DNA from: Synechococcus sp. NOUM97013
GTDB lineage: Bacteria; Cyanobacteriota; Cyanobacteriia; PCC-6307; Cyanobiaceae
Assembly: GCF_014279815.1 (NCBI RefSeq)
Contig: NZ_CP047941.1
Location: 1,240,001-1,304,000 of the forward strand
Length of the DNA: 64,000 nucleotides
Direction: 5' to 3'
The notes below the pieces were generated by a model. That model was not told the origin of the DNA and ran no database searches. It worked only from the letters and a program-made list of their open reading frames with translations. This document shows positions 28,119 to 37,346 of this stretch, one piece after another (positions within the stretch are counted from its first letter, which is position 1; each line of letters starts with the position of its first letter). Position numbers and translations under genes: made by a program.

Positions 28119-29797
28119 TGATCGCGGAGCAAGCGAGCCTTCCTGACAGCGCCAGGGTCCCAGGTCAGTCGGTGACGATCAACGCCGGGCTTCTCAAGGG
28201 ATAGCTGCGTGTGGCCGATCAGGCCACGACGGCTGTAAGTCACCTGACATTGCTCAGGACCATCCAGCAGGTGTTGTGTTCGCTTGAGTGTGCGGCAACG
28301 CCAGTCGCGCAGAGCCACGATTTCATCGCCAGGCACCAAACCAGCGCGTTCAGCAGCTCCGCCCGCCACGGTGCGATCAATCCAGACGCTGCCGTCCACT
28401 TCACGCAGGGTCCAACCGGCGCTGGCCTGGGTCTCCATCACTGGATCAAGCATCAGCCCCAGTGATGCAAGCGACGCTTCGATGGGCAGCACACCACGGC
28501 CATCAAGCCATCCCGGCAATTGCTCCGCTAAGGCTGAACTGGTGTCGGCAATGGCAGCCATCAGGTCCTGACGGCCATAACCGCGTCCGTGGCGACCCAA
28601 CCGTTCCCAAAGCAGCCGCAGGGTGGCTGCCAATGATCCTCCCGCCTGACGCAGGCCCACATCCAGGCAGAACGCGAGTGCAGTGCCCAGTCTGTAGTAG
28701 CTGACCTGACTGCGCGCGTTGGCGGGGGTCTGTTTGTAGAGGCGAACCCATGCTTCTCGGGAACTGTCGGCCAATGACTGAAGCTGCGTTCCCGGGTTCA
28801 GCAGCACATGAGAGAGATCGGCCGCCAGGTCCTCCAGCAAGTCGAGACGACTGGAGTAACCCGAGAGCAAGGGCAGAAACAGGTCGAAGTAACTGGTAAC
28901 CCCTTCGGCGAACCACAGGCCCTCACTGACAACCGGCTTGTCGTAGCGATAGGGGACGTAATCCCTCGGCCTGAGCCGGCGCACATTCCACTGATGCAAA
29001 TACTCGTGGCCGATTAACTGCAGAAGGCTTCGCATCCCACCCGGCTCCTGCAAACGGGTCCAGGGAAATTGCATCACGGATGCGTTGTCGTGCTCGAGTC
29101 CCCCGTACCCCTGATCCAGAAGTTGCAGCACCAACTGATAGGGCGCTCGTGAGGGTGGGTCCGACTGCATGAGATCGCAGACGGCTTCACAGATCAATTC
29201 AATCTGACCCGGCAGATCGTTCGACCAGCCGCAGGGTGGTGCACCGATCAGCACCAGCTCATGGGCTTGCCTTCGCACCGTCAGGGAACGGGTGTCCATG
29301 ACGCCGGCATGCACTGGGGCATCGACCAAATGATCAAAATCTTCGGCGATGTATTCATCGTCATGATTCGGCAGTGGACACGCCACAGACCAGTGGGACG
29401 GTGCCGACACCTTCAGCAGATGTTGCGACCAACGTTGGCCCTCCACCAGCATCACGACGGCGGAGAGGCAGAGGGAGGCAAAAGACGGGTCGAGCAGGTT
29501 GGTGCGGACGGTGAGTTGTCGCGCCTCCAGGGCATAACGCAGGGTGAGTTCTTGATTGCACTCACAATCCACTTGCCAACTGGAGGGCGAGCGCCGGGAG
29601 GGTGTAAGGGCTTGGCCTGCTTGTTCAAGACTGAGGCTGTGCAGGTGCTGCGATGGATCCCGAACCGTGTAGGAGCCTGGAGTCCAGACCGGCAAAGTCC
29701 AACTCTGAACAGGCTGTTCAGGCAGCCAGCGCATCTCGACCCAGAGCGTCTGCGAAGCGGGCGATCCGAGATCGAGGACGACATGCACCTCGTGCAT
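28100..29797 (-). CDS. M61 family metallopeptidase with PDZ domain
   Basis: A 565-residue M61 glycyl-aminopeptidase-type protein. The N-terminal beta domain starts VVLDLGSPASQTLWVEM. The zinc motif HEYLHQWNVRRLRP (HExxH) lies near residue 255, followed by the WFAEGVTSYFDLFL glutamate helix. A PDZ domain occupies about residues 470-530 (GAAERAGLVPGDEIVALRDW). There is no obvious signal peptide, so it may act in the cytoplasm; substrates are unknown in cyanobacteria. The start codon overlaps the stop of the upstream ycf35 gene (ATGA-type). Confidence 0.92.
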   Translation of the reverse strand: MHEVHVVLDLGSPASQTLWVEMRWLPEQPVQSWTLPVWTPGSYTVRDPSQHLHSLSLEQAGQALTPSRRSPSSWQVDCECNQELTLRYALEARQLTVRTNLLDPSFASLCLSAVVMLVEGQRWSQHLLKVSAPSHWSVACPLPNHDDEYIAEDFDHLVDAPVHAGVMDTRSLTVRRQAHELVLIGAPPCGWSNDLPGQIELICEAVCDLMQSDPPSRAPYQLVLQLLDQGYGGLEHDNASVMQFPWTRLQEPGGMRSLLQLIGHEYLHQWNVRRLRPRDYVPYRYDKPVVSEGLWFAEGVTSYFDLFLPLLSGYSSRLDLLEDLAADLSHVLLNPGTQLQSLADSSREAWVRLYKQTPANARSQVSYYRLGTALAFCLDVGLRQAGGSLAATLRLLWERLGRHGRGYGRQDLMAAIADTSSALAEQLPGWLDGRGVLPIEASLASLGLMLDPVMETQASAGWTLREVDGSVWIDRTVAGGAAERAGLVPGDEIVALRDWRCRTLKRTQHLLDGPEQCQVTYSRRGLIGHTQLSLEKPGVDRHRLTWDPGAVRKARLLRDQWFQVV

Positions 29798-30138
29798 CAG
29801 ACAGCGCCGGTGACCGTTTCGGCGTCGAACTGACCAGCTTCGCGGAGGGCCGTGTTGAGGGCGTAGCGCCTGAGAACACGACGAAGCGCTGATTCGGTGC
29901 GACCGGACCCTGCCGGTGCTGAGAGATCAGCAATGAGATCCAACTGATCCTGGTCGCCAGTGCGTCTCCAACCCAGTTGCAAGCCGGATGGGTGATAAGC
30001 GGCCAAGTCGACAGCCTGATGACGGTCGAATGACGAAACAATGCCTCCGCACTGCACACGGAAGCCCTCTGCATGCAGGGCGATCTCGAGCAAATCGAGA
30101 TCCGTCACCAGTGTGGGCAGGATGGAGAGATGGGACAT
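29797..30138 (-). CDS. ycf35: Ycf35 / DUF1257 family protein
   Basis: A 113-residue protein matching Ycf35 of plastids and cyanobacteria: MSHLSILPTLVTDLDLLEIAL at the start, GFRVQCGGIV, DLAAYHPSGLQLGWRR, and a C-terminal helix VLRRYALNTALREA. Function is unresolved. The usual MSHLSILPT start fixes the ATG at 30136-30138. That ATG lies on the same CATG as the divergent purN ATG at 30137, so the two start codons overlap. The end overlaps the M61 gene by one base. Confidence 0.9.
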   Translation of the reverse strand: MSHLSILPTLVTDLDLLEIALHAEGFRVQCGGIVSSFDRHQAVDLAAYHPSGLQLGWRRTGDQDQLDLIADLSAPAGSGRTESALRRVLRRYALNTALREAGQFDAETVTGAV

Positions 30139-30835
30139 GAAACTCGGAATGCCCGCGCCCACCGACACTAGCCAGATCAATGGCGAGCGCTATCCCACGC
30201 TCACGTTTCCCACCATCGGGCCATGGCCGAAATTTCAGCGCCCCTTGTGCCTCGGTGTGATGGCGTCTGGATCAGGCACAAACTTTGAGGCTCTGCAGGA
30301 ATCGATCCATGCAGGCGATCTGGATGCCGAGCTGCGTCTTTTGGTGGTCAATCGTCCGGGATGTGGTGCCAAAGCGAGAGCAGAACGCCTCGGCATTGCC
30401 TGCGAGCTCCGTGATCATCGACAGTTCGACAGCCGTGAAGCTCTGGATCACGAACTGGTTCGCACTTTCCAAGATGCGGGTGTGGAAGCTGTGGTGATGG
30501 CGGGCTGGATGCGGATTGTCACCCCTGTGCTCATCGAGGCCTTTCCGGGAAAACTGATCAACATTCACCCATCCCTACTGCCAGCGTTCAAAGGCATGGA
30601 TGCGGTCGGTCAATCCCTGCAGGCAGGTGTGCGCATTGCCGGGTGCAGCGTCCATGAAGTGCTCAAGGATGTGGATGCCGGACCGATCCTGGCTCAGGCA
30701 GCGGTCCCGGTCCTGCCTGGAGATGATCGCGATTCCCTGGCTGCTCGCATCCAACGGGAGGAGCACCGACTGCTTCCCTGGGCAACGGCTCTGGCCGGAC
30801 AACGCTGGCGGGCCGCCGCCGACGATCAGGGATAA
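30137..30835 (+). CDS. purN: Phosphoribosylglycinamide formyltransferase
   Basis: PurN uses 10-formyltetrahydrofolate to formylate GAR in purine synthesis. Core motifs are LGVMASGSGTNFEALQES, VVMAGWMRIVTPVLIEAFPGKLINIHPSLLPAFKG with the catalytic Asn-His block, GCSVHEVLKDVDAGPIL and EEHRLLPWA. The protein is up to 232 residues from the ATG at 30137, which has GGAG about 10 bases upstream; a second ATG at 30149 would remove four residues. The ~30-residue N-terminal lead before the core is typical of cyanobacterial PurN. The end overlaps argC by 10 bases. Confidence 0.92.
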   Translation: MKLGMPAPTDTSQINGERYPTLTFPTIGPWPKFQRPLCLGVMASGSGTNFEALQESIHAGDLDAELRLLVVNRPGCGAKARAERLGIACELRDHRQFDSREALDHELVRTFQDAGVEAVVMAGWMRIVTPVLIEAFPGKLINIHPSLLPAFKGMDAVGQSLQAGVRIAGCSVHEVLKDVDAGPILAQAAVPVLPGDDRDSLAARIQREEHRLLPWATALAGQRWRAAADDQG

Positions 30836-31890
30836 AACGGTTCGAGGGGCAACCCTTCAGCAATCGGCAGACCTGCCATCAAGTTGAGGCACTGCACTCC
30901 TTGACCGGCTTGACCCTTCATGAGGTTGTCCACCGCACTCATCAGCACCAGCTGTCCTGTGCGTCCATCCACTTGAACCGACATCAGTGCTTGGTTGGTG
31001 TGCTTGGCCCATTTCGTGGCCGGATAGGTCCCCACCGGCAGCACACGCACACATGGATGGTTGCGGTACACCGTCTCCAGCACCGTGGTGCAGTCTTCAG
31101 CGGTCAGGCCTGGATCGCGCAGGCGTGCATACACCGTGGACAACAGCCCCCGCACCATGGGAACGAGGTGCGGCGTGAACTGCAGCTGAATCGGACAACC
31201 CGCGACCGCGCTGGCCAGCTGCTCGATTTCTGAGGTGTGGCGATGCCCCACCACGCCGTAAGGAGCGATGGATTCCGAGGCTTCAGCCAGCAGGAGGTTT
31301 TCCTTTGCAGCACGTCCTCCACCGGAAGTGCCCGTTTTGGCGTCAATGATCAAACCCTCGGTTTCGATCAAGCCCTGCTTGAGAAACGGGAGCAGCGGCA
31401 GGAGGCTTGTGGTGGGGAAACAGCCTGGTGCCGCAACCAGCCTGGCCTTAGCGATGGCATCACCGTGCCATTCAGCGAGTCCATACACCGCCTCCTGGCA
31501 GAGATCAGCATCGACGCGTTTGTGCGTTCTGGCTTCGTGCACATACACCGACGCCCATTGCTCAAGGCTGCGGTAGCGATAGTCCGCCGACAGATCCACC
31601 ACCCGCACACCACGCTCCAGCAAAGGGGGAACGAGGCCACTTGCCAGCCCATTGGGGAGGCTCAACACTGCGAAATCGGCCTGATCAGCGATGCGATCCG
31701 GATCAGGGCTCTCAACGACAAGATCCTGTTGTAGGGGTAGGAACGGACAGAGTTCACTCCAGGCCCGTCCCGCTGAACGCTCACCCCCGAGAAAGGTGAC
31801 CTCGAAGCTCGAGTGCACGTTCAACAGGCGAAGCGTCTGCAGTCCTCCGTACCCGGAGGCACCCACCACTGCGACCCGTTGATTCCCCAT
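30826..31890 (-). CDS. argC: N-acetyl-gamma-glutamyl-phosphate reductase
   Basis: ArgC performs the third step of arginine synthesis, reducing N-acetylglutamyl phosphate with NADPH. The 354-residue chain begins [19 protein letters not shown] (Rossmann nucleotide site), has the [18 protein letters not shown] catalytic-cysteine segment near residue 150, [18 protein letters not shown], and [14 protein letters not shown]. Length fits the family. It reads away from ribBA across about 100 bases if the later ribBA start is right, and meets purN tail to tail. Confidence 0.96.
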   Translation of the reverse strand: MGNQRVAVVGASGYGGLQTLRLLNVHSSFEVTFLGGERSAGRAWSELCPFLPLQQDLVVESPDPDRIADQADFAVLSLPNGLASGLVPPLLERGVRVVDLSADYRYRSLEQWASVYVHEARTHKRVDADLCQEAVYGLAEWHGDAIAKARLVAAPGCFPTTSLLPLLPFLKQGLIETEGLIIDAKTGTSGGGRAAKENLLLAEASESIAPYGVVGHRHTSEIEQLASAVAGCPIQLQFTPHLVPMVRGLLSTVYARLRDPGLTAEDCTTVLETVYRNHPCVRVLPVGTYPATKWAKHTNQALMSVQVDGRTGQLVLMSAVDNLMKGQAGQGVQCLNLMAGLPIAEGLPLEPFYP

Positions 31891-31990
31891 TCCCGCGACG
31901 GCACATCACCTAATCGTACCGACGTCGATAATGGTGAAAGCTTGCAAGACGTCGAGACCGCTGTCTGAATCCGTTGCTCAATCCGAGGGG

Positions 31991-33613
31991 ATGTCGCCGC
32001 TCTTCAATTCCATTCCAGACGCCTTGGCAGCCATCCGCAACGGCGAGTGTGTGGTGGTTGTCGACGATGAACGCCGAGAGAATGAAGGGGATCTGATCTG
32101 TGCGGCTCAATTCGCCACACCAGAACAGATCAATTTCATGGCCACCGAAGCCAGGGGGCTGATCTGCCTGGCCATGGAGGGATCACGGCTGGACGCGCTG
32201 GATCTTCCCTTGATGGTGGATCGCAACACCGATGCCAATCAGACCGCGTTCACGGTGAGCATTGATGCCGGTCCAGAGCATGGCGTCTCAACGGGGATCT
32301 CGGCCGATGACCGATCGCGCACAATCCAGGTTGCGATTCAACCCGGCGCCAAACCTGCCGATCTGCGCCGTCCAGGGCATATTTTTCCGCTGCGGGCCCG
32401 TCCTGGTGGTGTGCTCAAGCGCGCAGGTCACACCGAAGCCGCCGTTGATCTTGCCCAGATGTCGGGTCTTTACCCCTCGGGTGTGATCTGCGAGATCCAG
32501 AACCCTGACGGTTCCATGGCCAGGCTTCCAGAACTGCAGGTTTACGCCAGAGAGAAAGGGCTGAAGCTGATCAGCATTGAAGACCTGATTCGCTACCGGC
32601 TGGAGAACGAACGCTTTGTGGTGCGTTCCGCCCAATGCTCCCTCCCCACTGAATTCGGCTCCTTTCAAGCCATCGGTTACTCCAACCAGCTCGATGGCAG
32701 CGAGCATGTGGCGCTGGTCAAAGGCGACCCCAGCAATCTGCGCGAACCGGTGTTGGTGCGCATGCACTCGGAATGCCTGACCGGCGATGCTTTCGGCTCG
32801 CTGCGATGCGATTGCCGTGCGCAATTGCACAGCGCCCTCAAGTGCATCGAAACGGAAGGGGAAGGAGTCGTGGTGTATCTGCGTCAGGAAGGCCGCGGAA
32901 TCGGCCTGATTAACAAGTTCAAGGCCTACAGCCTGCAGGAGGGAGGCCTAGACACTGTTGAAGCCAATGAAAAGCTCGGCTTTGCCCCGGATCTACGCAA
33001 CTACGGCGTTGGTGCACAGATCCTCAGCGATCTCGGCATTCACCGCTTGAATCTGCTGACCAACAACCCAAGGAAAATCGCTGGTCTAGGGGGCTATGGC
33101 CTTGAAGTGGTGAATCGGGTGCCAATGAAGCCGGCCCTCGGTGACTTCAACGCTGATTATCTCGCGACCAAACGGGACAAGCTGGGGCATCTGATGGATG
33201 CGTCCCACCAGCATTCCCATTGGGTGCTCTGTCTTGATAGCGCTTCCACAGACGATGGAGATCTATCGGAGCTGTTGCATCGGGTTGAAAAGCTGAGTCA
33301 GAAGCACGGACTACAGCTGCAGGCGGAACAAGCGCCACGCTTGCTGGCGCTCTGGGAACGCCCCCGATTCGTCTGGTCCCTGCAGGGGGCTGAACCGGAA
33401 GCAGCGGCAATCAAAACTTTGCTGGCGACTATCGCCGGTTGGACCGACACCTCACGCCTAGGGCTGCTCCATGCGGTGAACCCTGATCAGATCGCTCATC
33501 CACCACAAACGCTGGAACGCGAAGAACGCCAACTTTCATCGCTTGCAAGCAGTGAACAAGACTGGGGCTGGTTCCCCTCAGGAAACCAGCCCGCCTTGAT
33601 TCACTGGTCCTGA
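31991..33613 (+). CDS. ribBA: Bifunctional riboflavin synthesis protein RibBA
   Basis: The N-terminal domain makes 3,4-dihydroxy-2-butanone-4-phosphate ([16 protein letters not shown] near residue 25; [24 protein letters not shown]). The second domain is GTP cyclohydrolase II ([21 protein letters not shown] with the zinc cysteines, then [16 protein letters not shown]). After the usual end near [15 protein letters not shown], about 150 more residues follow, ending [17 protein letters not shown] know this only as a cyanobacterial tail of unknown role. I use the ATG at 31991 (540 residues); an ATG at 31931 is in frame but overlaps a GATAAT box (31927-31932) that may be the promoter -10. Confidence 0.94.
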   Translation: MSPLFNSIPDALAAIRNGECVVVVDDERRENEGDLICAAQFATPEQINFMATEARGLICLAMEGSRLDALDLPLMVDRNTDANQTAFTVSIDAGPEHGVSTGISADDRSRTIQVAIQPGAKPADLRRPGHIFPLRARPGGVLKRAGHTEAAVDLAQMSGLYPSGVICEIQNPDGSMARLPELQVYAREKGLKLISIEDLIRYRLENERFVVRSAQCSLPTEFGSFQAIGYSNQLDGSEHVALVKGDPSNLREPVLVRMHSECLTGDAFGSLRCDCRAQLHSALKCIETEGEGVVVYLRQEGRGIGLINKFKAYSLQEGGLDTVEANEKLGFAPDLRNYGVGAQILSDLGIHRLNLLTNNPRKIAGLGGYGLEVVNRVPMKPALGDFNADYLATKRDKLGHLMDASHQHSHWVLCLDSASTDDGDLSELLHRVEKLSQKHGLQLQAEQAPRLLALWERPRFVWSLQGAEPEAAAIKTLLATIAGWTDTSRLGLLHAVNPDQIAHPPQTLEREERQLSSLASSEQDWGWFPSGNQPALIHWS

Positions 33614-34029
33614 ACGGTGACCTTGTTGATGCGGGAACCGTTCTTGAGGGCCAGCACCACATCCATGTTTCCGGTCAGGCCGAACACGGTGTGCACGCCA
33701 TCGAGATGGGGTTGGGCTTCATGCACGATGAAGAACTGGCTGCCTCCGGTGTTCTTGCCAGCGTGTGCCATCGACAGCGCACCGGGGACGTGCTTCTTGC
33801 TGTTGATTTCACAGTCGATCGTGTAACCGGGGCCACCGGTTCCAGGCATGCCACGGGATCCTTCGCGACTGTTGGGGCAACCGCCCTGAGCCATGAAACC
33901 GTCGATCACGCGATGAAAGGCCAGCCCGTCATAGAACCCGTCTTTTGCCAGCTTGACGAAGTTGGCCACGGTGTTGGGAGCGTCCTGATCGAACATCTCC
34001 AAGGTGATGTCGCCGGCGTCCGTGGACAT
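33601..34029 (-). CDS. Cyclophilin-type peptidyl-prolyl isomerase
   Basis: A 142-residue single-domain cyclophilin that catalyses cis-trans isomerisation of prolyl bonds. Signature segments are [45 protein letters not shown] (split over the N-terminal half), [15 protein letters not shown] and [12 protein letters not shown]. There is no signal peptide, so it is cytoplasmic. The ATG at 34027-34029 is chosen because [12 protein letters not shown] is the standard start; the longer open frame is spurious. The last 13 bases overlap ribBA. Confidence 0.93.
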   Translation of the reverse strand: MSTDAGDITLEMFDQDAPNTVANFVKLAKDGFYDGLAFHRVIDGFMAQGGCPNSREGSRGMPGTGGPGYTIDCEINSKKHVPGALSMAHAGKNTGGSQFFIVHEAQPHLDGVHTVFGLTGNMDVVLALKNGSRINKVTVQDQ

Positions 34030-34105
34030 GAGAACGGTCGTCAAGACGTCAATTCCAAAACACCATGCTAGGCAAGTGCCATCAGCGGCGGTCTTCGCAG
34101 CATCC

Positions 34106-35020
34106 ATGAGCAAGACACCACCCATGCCTGATCTGGACACGGCCCGTATCGGCGTGATCGGAGGGAGCGGGCTCTACGCCATCGACAACCTGGACTCGAT
34201 CGAGGAAGTCAGCCTGGAGACTCCCTTCGGGACACCCTCGGATGCATTCCGCATCGGCCGACTCAATGGAGTGGAGGTGGTTTTCCTGGCGCGACATGGT
34301 CGCCAGCACCACCTGCTTCCCACAGAGGTGCCTTACCGCGCCAACATCTGGGCCATGCGTTCACTGGGGGTGCGCTGGTTGATTTCCATATCAGCTGTTG
34401 GCTCCCTGCAGGAACATCTGCGTCCCCGCGACATGGTGGTGCCCGATCAATTCATCGATCGCACCACGCAGCGTCCCATCACGTTCTTCGGTGAGGGCTG
34501 TGTGGCCCACGTGAGCCTGGCAGATCCGTTCTGCGGCACCTTGAGTGAATGGCTGGCAGCGTCGGCTTCAGCGGCGATGCCTACTGGTCACCATCTGCAC
34601 CGAGGCGGCACTTATCTATGCATGGAAGGTCCTGCCTTCTCGACGCGTGCCGAAAGCGAGCTCTACCGGCAGTGGGGGTGCGACGTAATTGGCATGACCA
34701 ATCACAGCGAAGCTCGCCTGGCCAGGGAAGCGGAAATCGCCTATGCCTCTCTGAGCATGGTCACCGATTTCGATTGCTGGCACAACGATCACGACGCGGT
34801 CACGGTGGAGATGGTGATCGGCAATCTGAAGGCCAACGCCGCTGCGACGGGCCCCATCCTGGAGGGGTTGATGGAGAAGTTCAGATCTGGACGGCCCGTT
34901 TCAAGCGCCCATCGTGCGCTCGCTGATGCCCTGATGACTCCGAAGGAAGCCGTTCCGCCAAAGACACGTCAGAAACTGGATCTGTTCACCAGTCCCTACT
35001 GGGGTGCCTACGAAGCCTGA
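34106..35020 (+). CDS. mtnP: S-methyl-5'-thioadenosine phosphorylase
   Basis: A 304-residue MTAP/PNP-family enzyme that splits methylthioadenosine, a by-product of polyamine synthesis, to adenine and methylthioribose-1-phosphate. It shows [15 protein letters not shown] at the start, [24 protein letters not shown], the signature [19 protein letters not shown] near residue 180, [16 protein letters not shown] and [10 protein letters not shown]. The ATG at 34106 is used; another lies six codons in. It overlaps murQ by 13 bases at the 3' ends. Confidence 0.92.
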   Translation: MSKTPPMPDLDTARIGVIGGSGLYAIDNLDSIEEVSLETPFGTPSDAFRIGRLNGVEVVFLARHGRQHHLLPTEVPYRANIWAMRSLGVRWLISISAVGSLQEHLRPRDMVVPDQFIDRTTQRPITFFGEGCVAHVSLADPFCGTLSEWLAASASAAMPTGHHLHRGGTYLCMEGPAFSTRAESELYRQWGCDVIGMTNHSEARLAREAEIAYASLSMVTDFDCWHNDHDAVTVEMVIGNLKANAAATGPILEGLMEKFRSGRPVSSAHRALADALMTPKEAVPPKTRQKLDLFTSPYWGAYEA

Positions 35021-35955
35021 ACAGGCAGAGAAAGCCCCTGACTCATGAGCGCCGCCCGCAGATCGGCCCCGTGGGTTTCCAGAACGGCATCGGCTTCAAC
35101 AGCCTGAAGTGAACAGCTGCCCATCAGCAGGGCACGCTTGACCGACCCTCCAGCCTGGTCGAGGAGTGCGAGGGCTGACTCACGTTCCAAGCCCAGCAGA
35201 TCCTGCAGGATGCGCATCGAACGATCCACAAGCTTGCTGTTACTGGCAGCCACATCCACCATGCGGTTTCCATAGACCTTGCCCAGTCGCACCATCACCC
35301 CGGTGGACAAGATGTTGAGGGCCATTTTGGTGGCGGTACCCGCCTTGAGACGGGTTGAACCGGTGAGCAGTTCCGGACCGGTCAGCAATCGGATGTCGAT
35401 GCTGCATGGCAGTGGTGCTTGATCAGTCGGAACGCAGGCCATGGCGATGGCCAGAGCTCCCAACTGCTGAGCCCAGGCCAGGCCACCACGCACGTAGGGC
35501 GTTGTTCCACCGGCCGCAATCCCGACGAGGCAATCACGTTGATTGAATTGACGAGCCTTGAGGTCAGTGACGGCAGCCTCCTCCAGATCTTCCAATCCCT
35601 CGGAACTTCGCAACAGAGCCGGTGCGCCGCCGGCAAGCACGCCTTGCACCAGCTCCGGGGGACTACAGAAGGTGGGTGGACATTCGGCGGCATCCAGCAC
35701 ACCAAGACGACCTGACGTCCCGGCTCCGAGATAAAACAGGCGCCCGCCATCTCGAAGGCGCTTGGCGATGCCATCCACAGCCTGTGAAAGGGCCACGCGG
35801 GCTCCATAGACCGCCTGCTGAGGACGCCGGTCCTCCTCGATGAACAGATCCACCAGATCCGATGTCGGCAGCTGATCAAGCGTTTGGCTCGCGGGATTGA
35901 CCTGTTCCGTCAGGAGATGACCGCGGTCATCGGAGGGTGCCACCAGATCTGCCAT
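35008..35955 (-). CDS. murQ: N-acetylmuramic acid 6-phosphate etherase
   Basis: MurQ removes the lactyl ether from MurNAc-6-phosphate to give GlcNAc-6-phosphate during cell-wall recycling. The 315-residue protein has an SIS fold: FYLGAGTSGRLGVLDAAECPPTF near residue 75 with the key Glu, LVGIAAGGTTPYVRGGL, GSTRLKAGTATKMALNILST and NSKLVDRSMRILQDL. No partner kinase or PTS permease is nearby, so its substrate supply must come from elsewhere. The start is the ATG at 35953-35955; the upstream DUF3110 gene ends three bases before. Confidence 0.94.
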   Translation of the reverse strand: MADLVAPSDDRGHLLTEQVNPASQTLDQLPTSDLVDLFIEEDRRPQQAVYGARVALSQAVDGIAKRLRDGGRLFYLGAGTSGRLGVLDAAECPPTFCSPPELVQGVLAGGAPALLRSSEGLEDLEEAAVTDLKARQFNQRDCLVGIAAGGTTPYVRGGLAWAQQLGALAIAMACVPTDQAPLPCSIDIRLLTGPELLTGSTRLKAGTATKMALNILSTGVMVRLGKVYGNRMVDVAASNSKLVDRSMRILQDLLGLERESALALLDQAGGSVKRALLMGSCSLQAVEADAVLETHGADLRAALMSQGLSLPVQAS

Positions 35956-35957
35956 GG

Positions 35958-36389
35958 TCAGAGCAGTCCTTCGAGACGACGACGCACGGCATCGAGATCC
36001 GCGATGGACTCGTCGGCGTTGTGATCCATGTCAGTGTCGCTAGCGCTTTCGCTGGACGGCTGCGTCATCTCCTGGTCTTGCCAGTTGGAAACATCCTGAT
36101 TGGCGCGAGGGGGCGCCAGCAACAGACGATCGTCGGCACTTTTGGGTCGGAAGTCTCGGGCTACAAATCGCGCTTCATACCCCGCCTCACGGCAGAACAG
36201 TTCAATTTCTTCGCGATCAAGCTCCTCCACAGAAGGAGTGGGGAAATCCTGGGCTTCGAGGAGGCCCGCATAACGCTCAGCGTCATCGCGGTTTTCAAAC
36301 ATCAGCACCACGGTCTGCCCGGCAAGTTCCAGGGAGTGGATGCCCTCGCTGTCCTGTCCTGCGTCATACAGGAGCACGTGAACCAACAT
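35958..36389 (-). CDS. DUF3110 family protein
   Basis: A 143-residue protein. The N-terminal ~80 residues match DUF3110, common in cyanobacteria: MLVHVLLYDAGQDSEGIHSL, VVLMFENRDDAERYAGLLEA and IELFCREAGYEARFV. The C-terminal third is acidic, low-complexity and probably disordered before a final helix (AVRRRLEGLL). Function is unknown. The ATG at 36387-36389 matches the usual family start. It sits between a dnaJ gene (42 bases upstream) and murQ (2 bases downstream) on the same strand. Confidence 0.85.
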   Translation of the reverse strand: MLVHVLLYDAGQDSEGIHSLELAGQTVVLMFENRDDAERYAGLLEAQDFPTPSVEELDREEIELFCREAGYEARFVARDFRPKSADDRLLLAPPRANQDVSNWQDQEMTQPSSESASDTDMDHNADESIADLDAVRRRLEGLL

Positions 36390-36431
36390 GCTGATCAATC
36401 GCCAGGGTCAGTCTGTCACCGCCCGAAGCGT

Positions 36432-37346
36432 TCAGTAACCGCCGGCCCGTTCAAGACTGAGCTCCTGAAGGCGTTGATAGAGGGCGCGCTCATCGTCGGC
36501 CAACTCTGCTGGAATCACAATCACAATTTCCACCAGCTGATCACCACGGTCATTGTCGAGCTGGAGGCCACGCCCGCGCAGGCGCAGCAACCGTCCACTC
36601 GATGATCCCGGTGGCACCTGCAGTGTGACCGGGCCGCTCAGGGTCGGCACATCCACAGCACAACCGAGGGCAGCATCGGGAGGAAGCAGTTCAAGGCGGT
36701 AGTGCACGCGCAGACCATCGATGCGCAGACCGTCGTCTGTGATCACCCGCAGGTGGAGGAAATGATCCTTGCCACCAGGGGCGACCCCTTCGAGCCTCAA
36801 CCGCCAGCCATCACCGGCCCGAGCAGGTGTGCCCACTTCAACAAGGGTGCCATCGCCAAGTTCAAGCTCAACTGTGGTGCCATGAAGCGCTTGATCGGGG
36901 GAGAGTGCAACCACCGTTTCCAGATCATCCTCTGTGCGCACCGGTGGTGGTGGGGGTGGTGCGGCCTCAGGCCAGTGAGATTCGGACGCAGCTTCGGGTG
37001 CTGGTTCATCCCCGACGAACGGAGACCTTCGGATCGGATCCTGTTCCAGGCCCAGCACCACCGCTAGATACTCCTCAAAAGCGGGAAAACCGGAACTGAA
37101 GGGATCAGCGGAGACTGCAGAACCCTGACGTCCTGACTGCCACTCCTTGCGTCGATCAGGATTGCTGAGAACGGCGTAAGCCTCGTTGACGAGCTTGAAT
37201 CGTTCCTCCGCGTGGCTGTCGTTGCCATTCAGATCTGGATGCCAGCGGCGTGCTTCGCGCCGGAAGGCGCGCTTGAGGGCTTCTGGATCAGCATCGGGAT
37301 CCAACCCCAGCAGAGACCAGTAATCCGGTTCAGCGGAAGTTGTCAT
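36432..37346 (-). CDS. dnaJ: J-domain co-chaperone (DnaJ type without zinc finger)
   Basis: A 304-residue DnaJ-like protein. The J domain is at residues about 8-70 with the HPD tripeptide (RRWHPDLNGNDSHAEERF). A Pro/Glu-rich linker follows, and the C-terminal half has the peptide-binding fold (DLETVVALSPDQALHGTTVEL, GDGWRLRLEGVAPGG, ITDDGLRIDGLRVHYRLELL). It has no CxxCxGxG zinc repeats, so it is a CbpA-like or reduced type II co-chaperone. Its first 17 bases overlap the end of dnaK on the same strand, implying a dedicated pair. Confidence 0.92.
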   Translation of the reverse strand: MTTSAEPDYWSLLGLDPDADPEALKRAFRREARRWHPDLNGNDSHAEERFKLVNEAYAVLSNPDRRKEWQSGRQGSAVSADPFSSGFPAFEEYLAVVLGLEQDPIRRSPFVGDEPAPEAASESHWPEAAPPPPPPVRTEDDLETVVALSPDQALHGTTVELELGDGTLVEVGTPARAGDGWRLRLEGVAPGGKDHFLHLRVITDDGLRIDGLRVHYRLELLPPDAALGCAVDVPTLSGPVTLQVPPGSSSGRLLRLRGRGLQLDNDRGDQLVEIVIVIPAELADDERALYQRLQELSLERAGGY

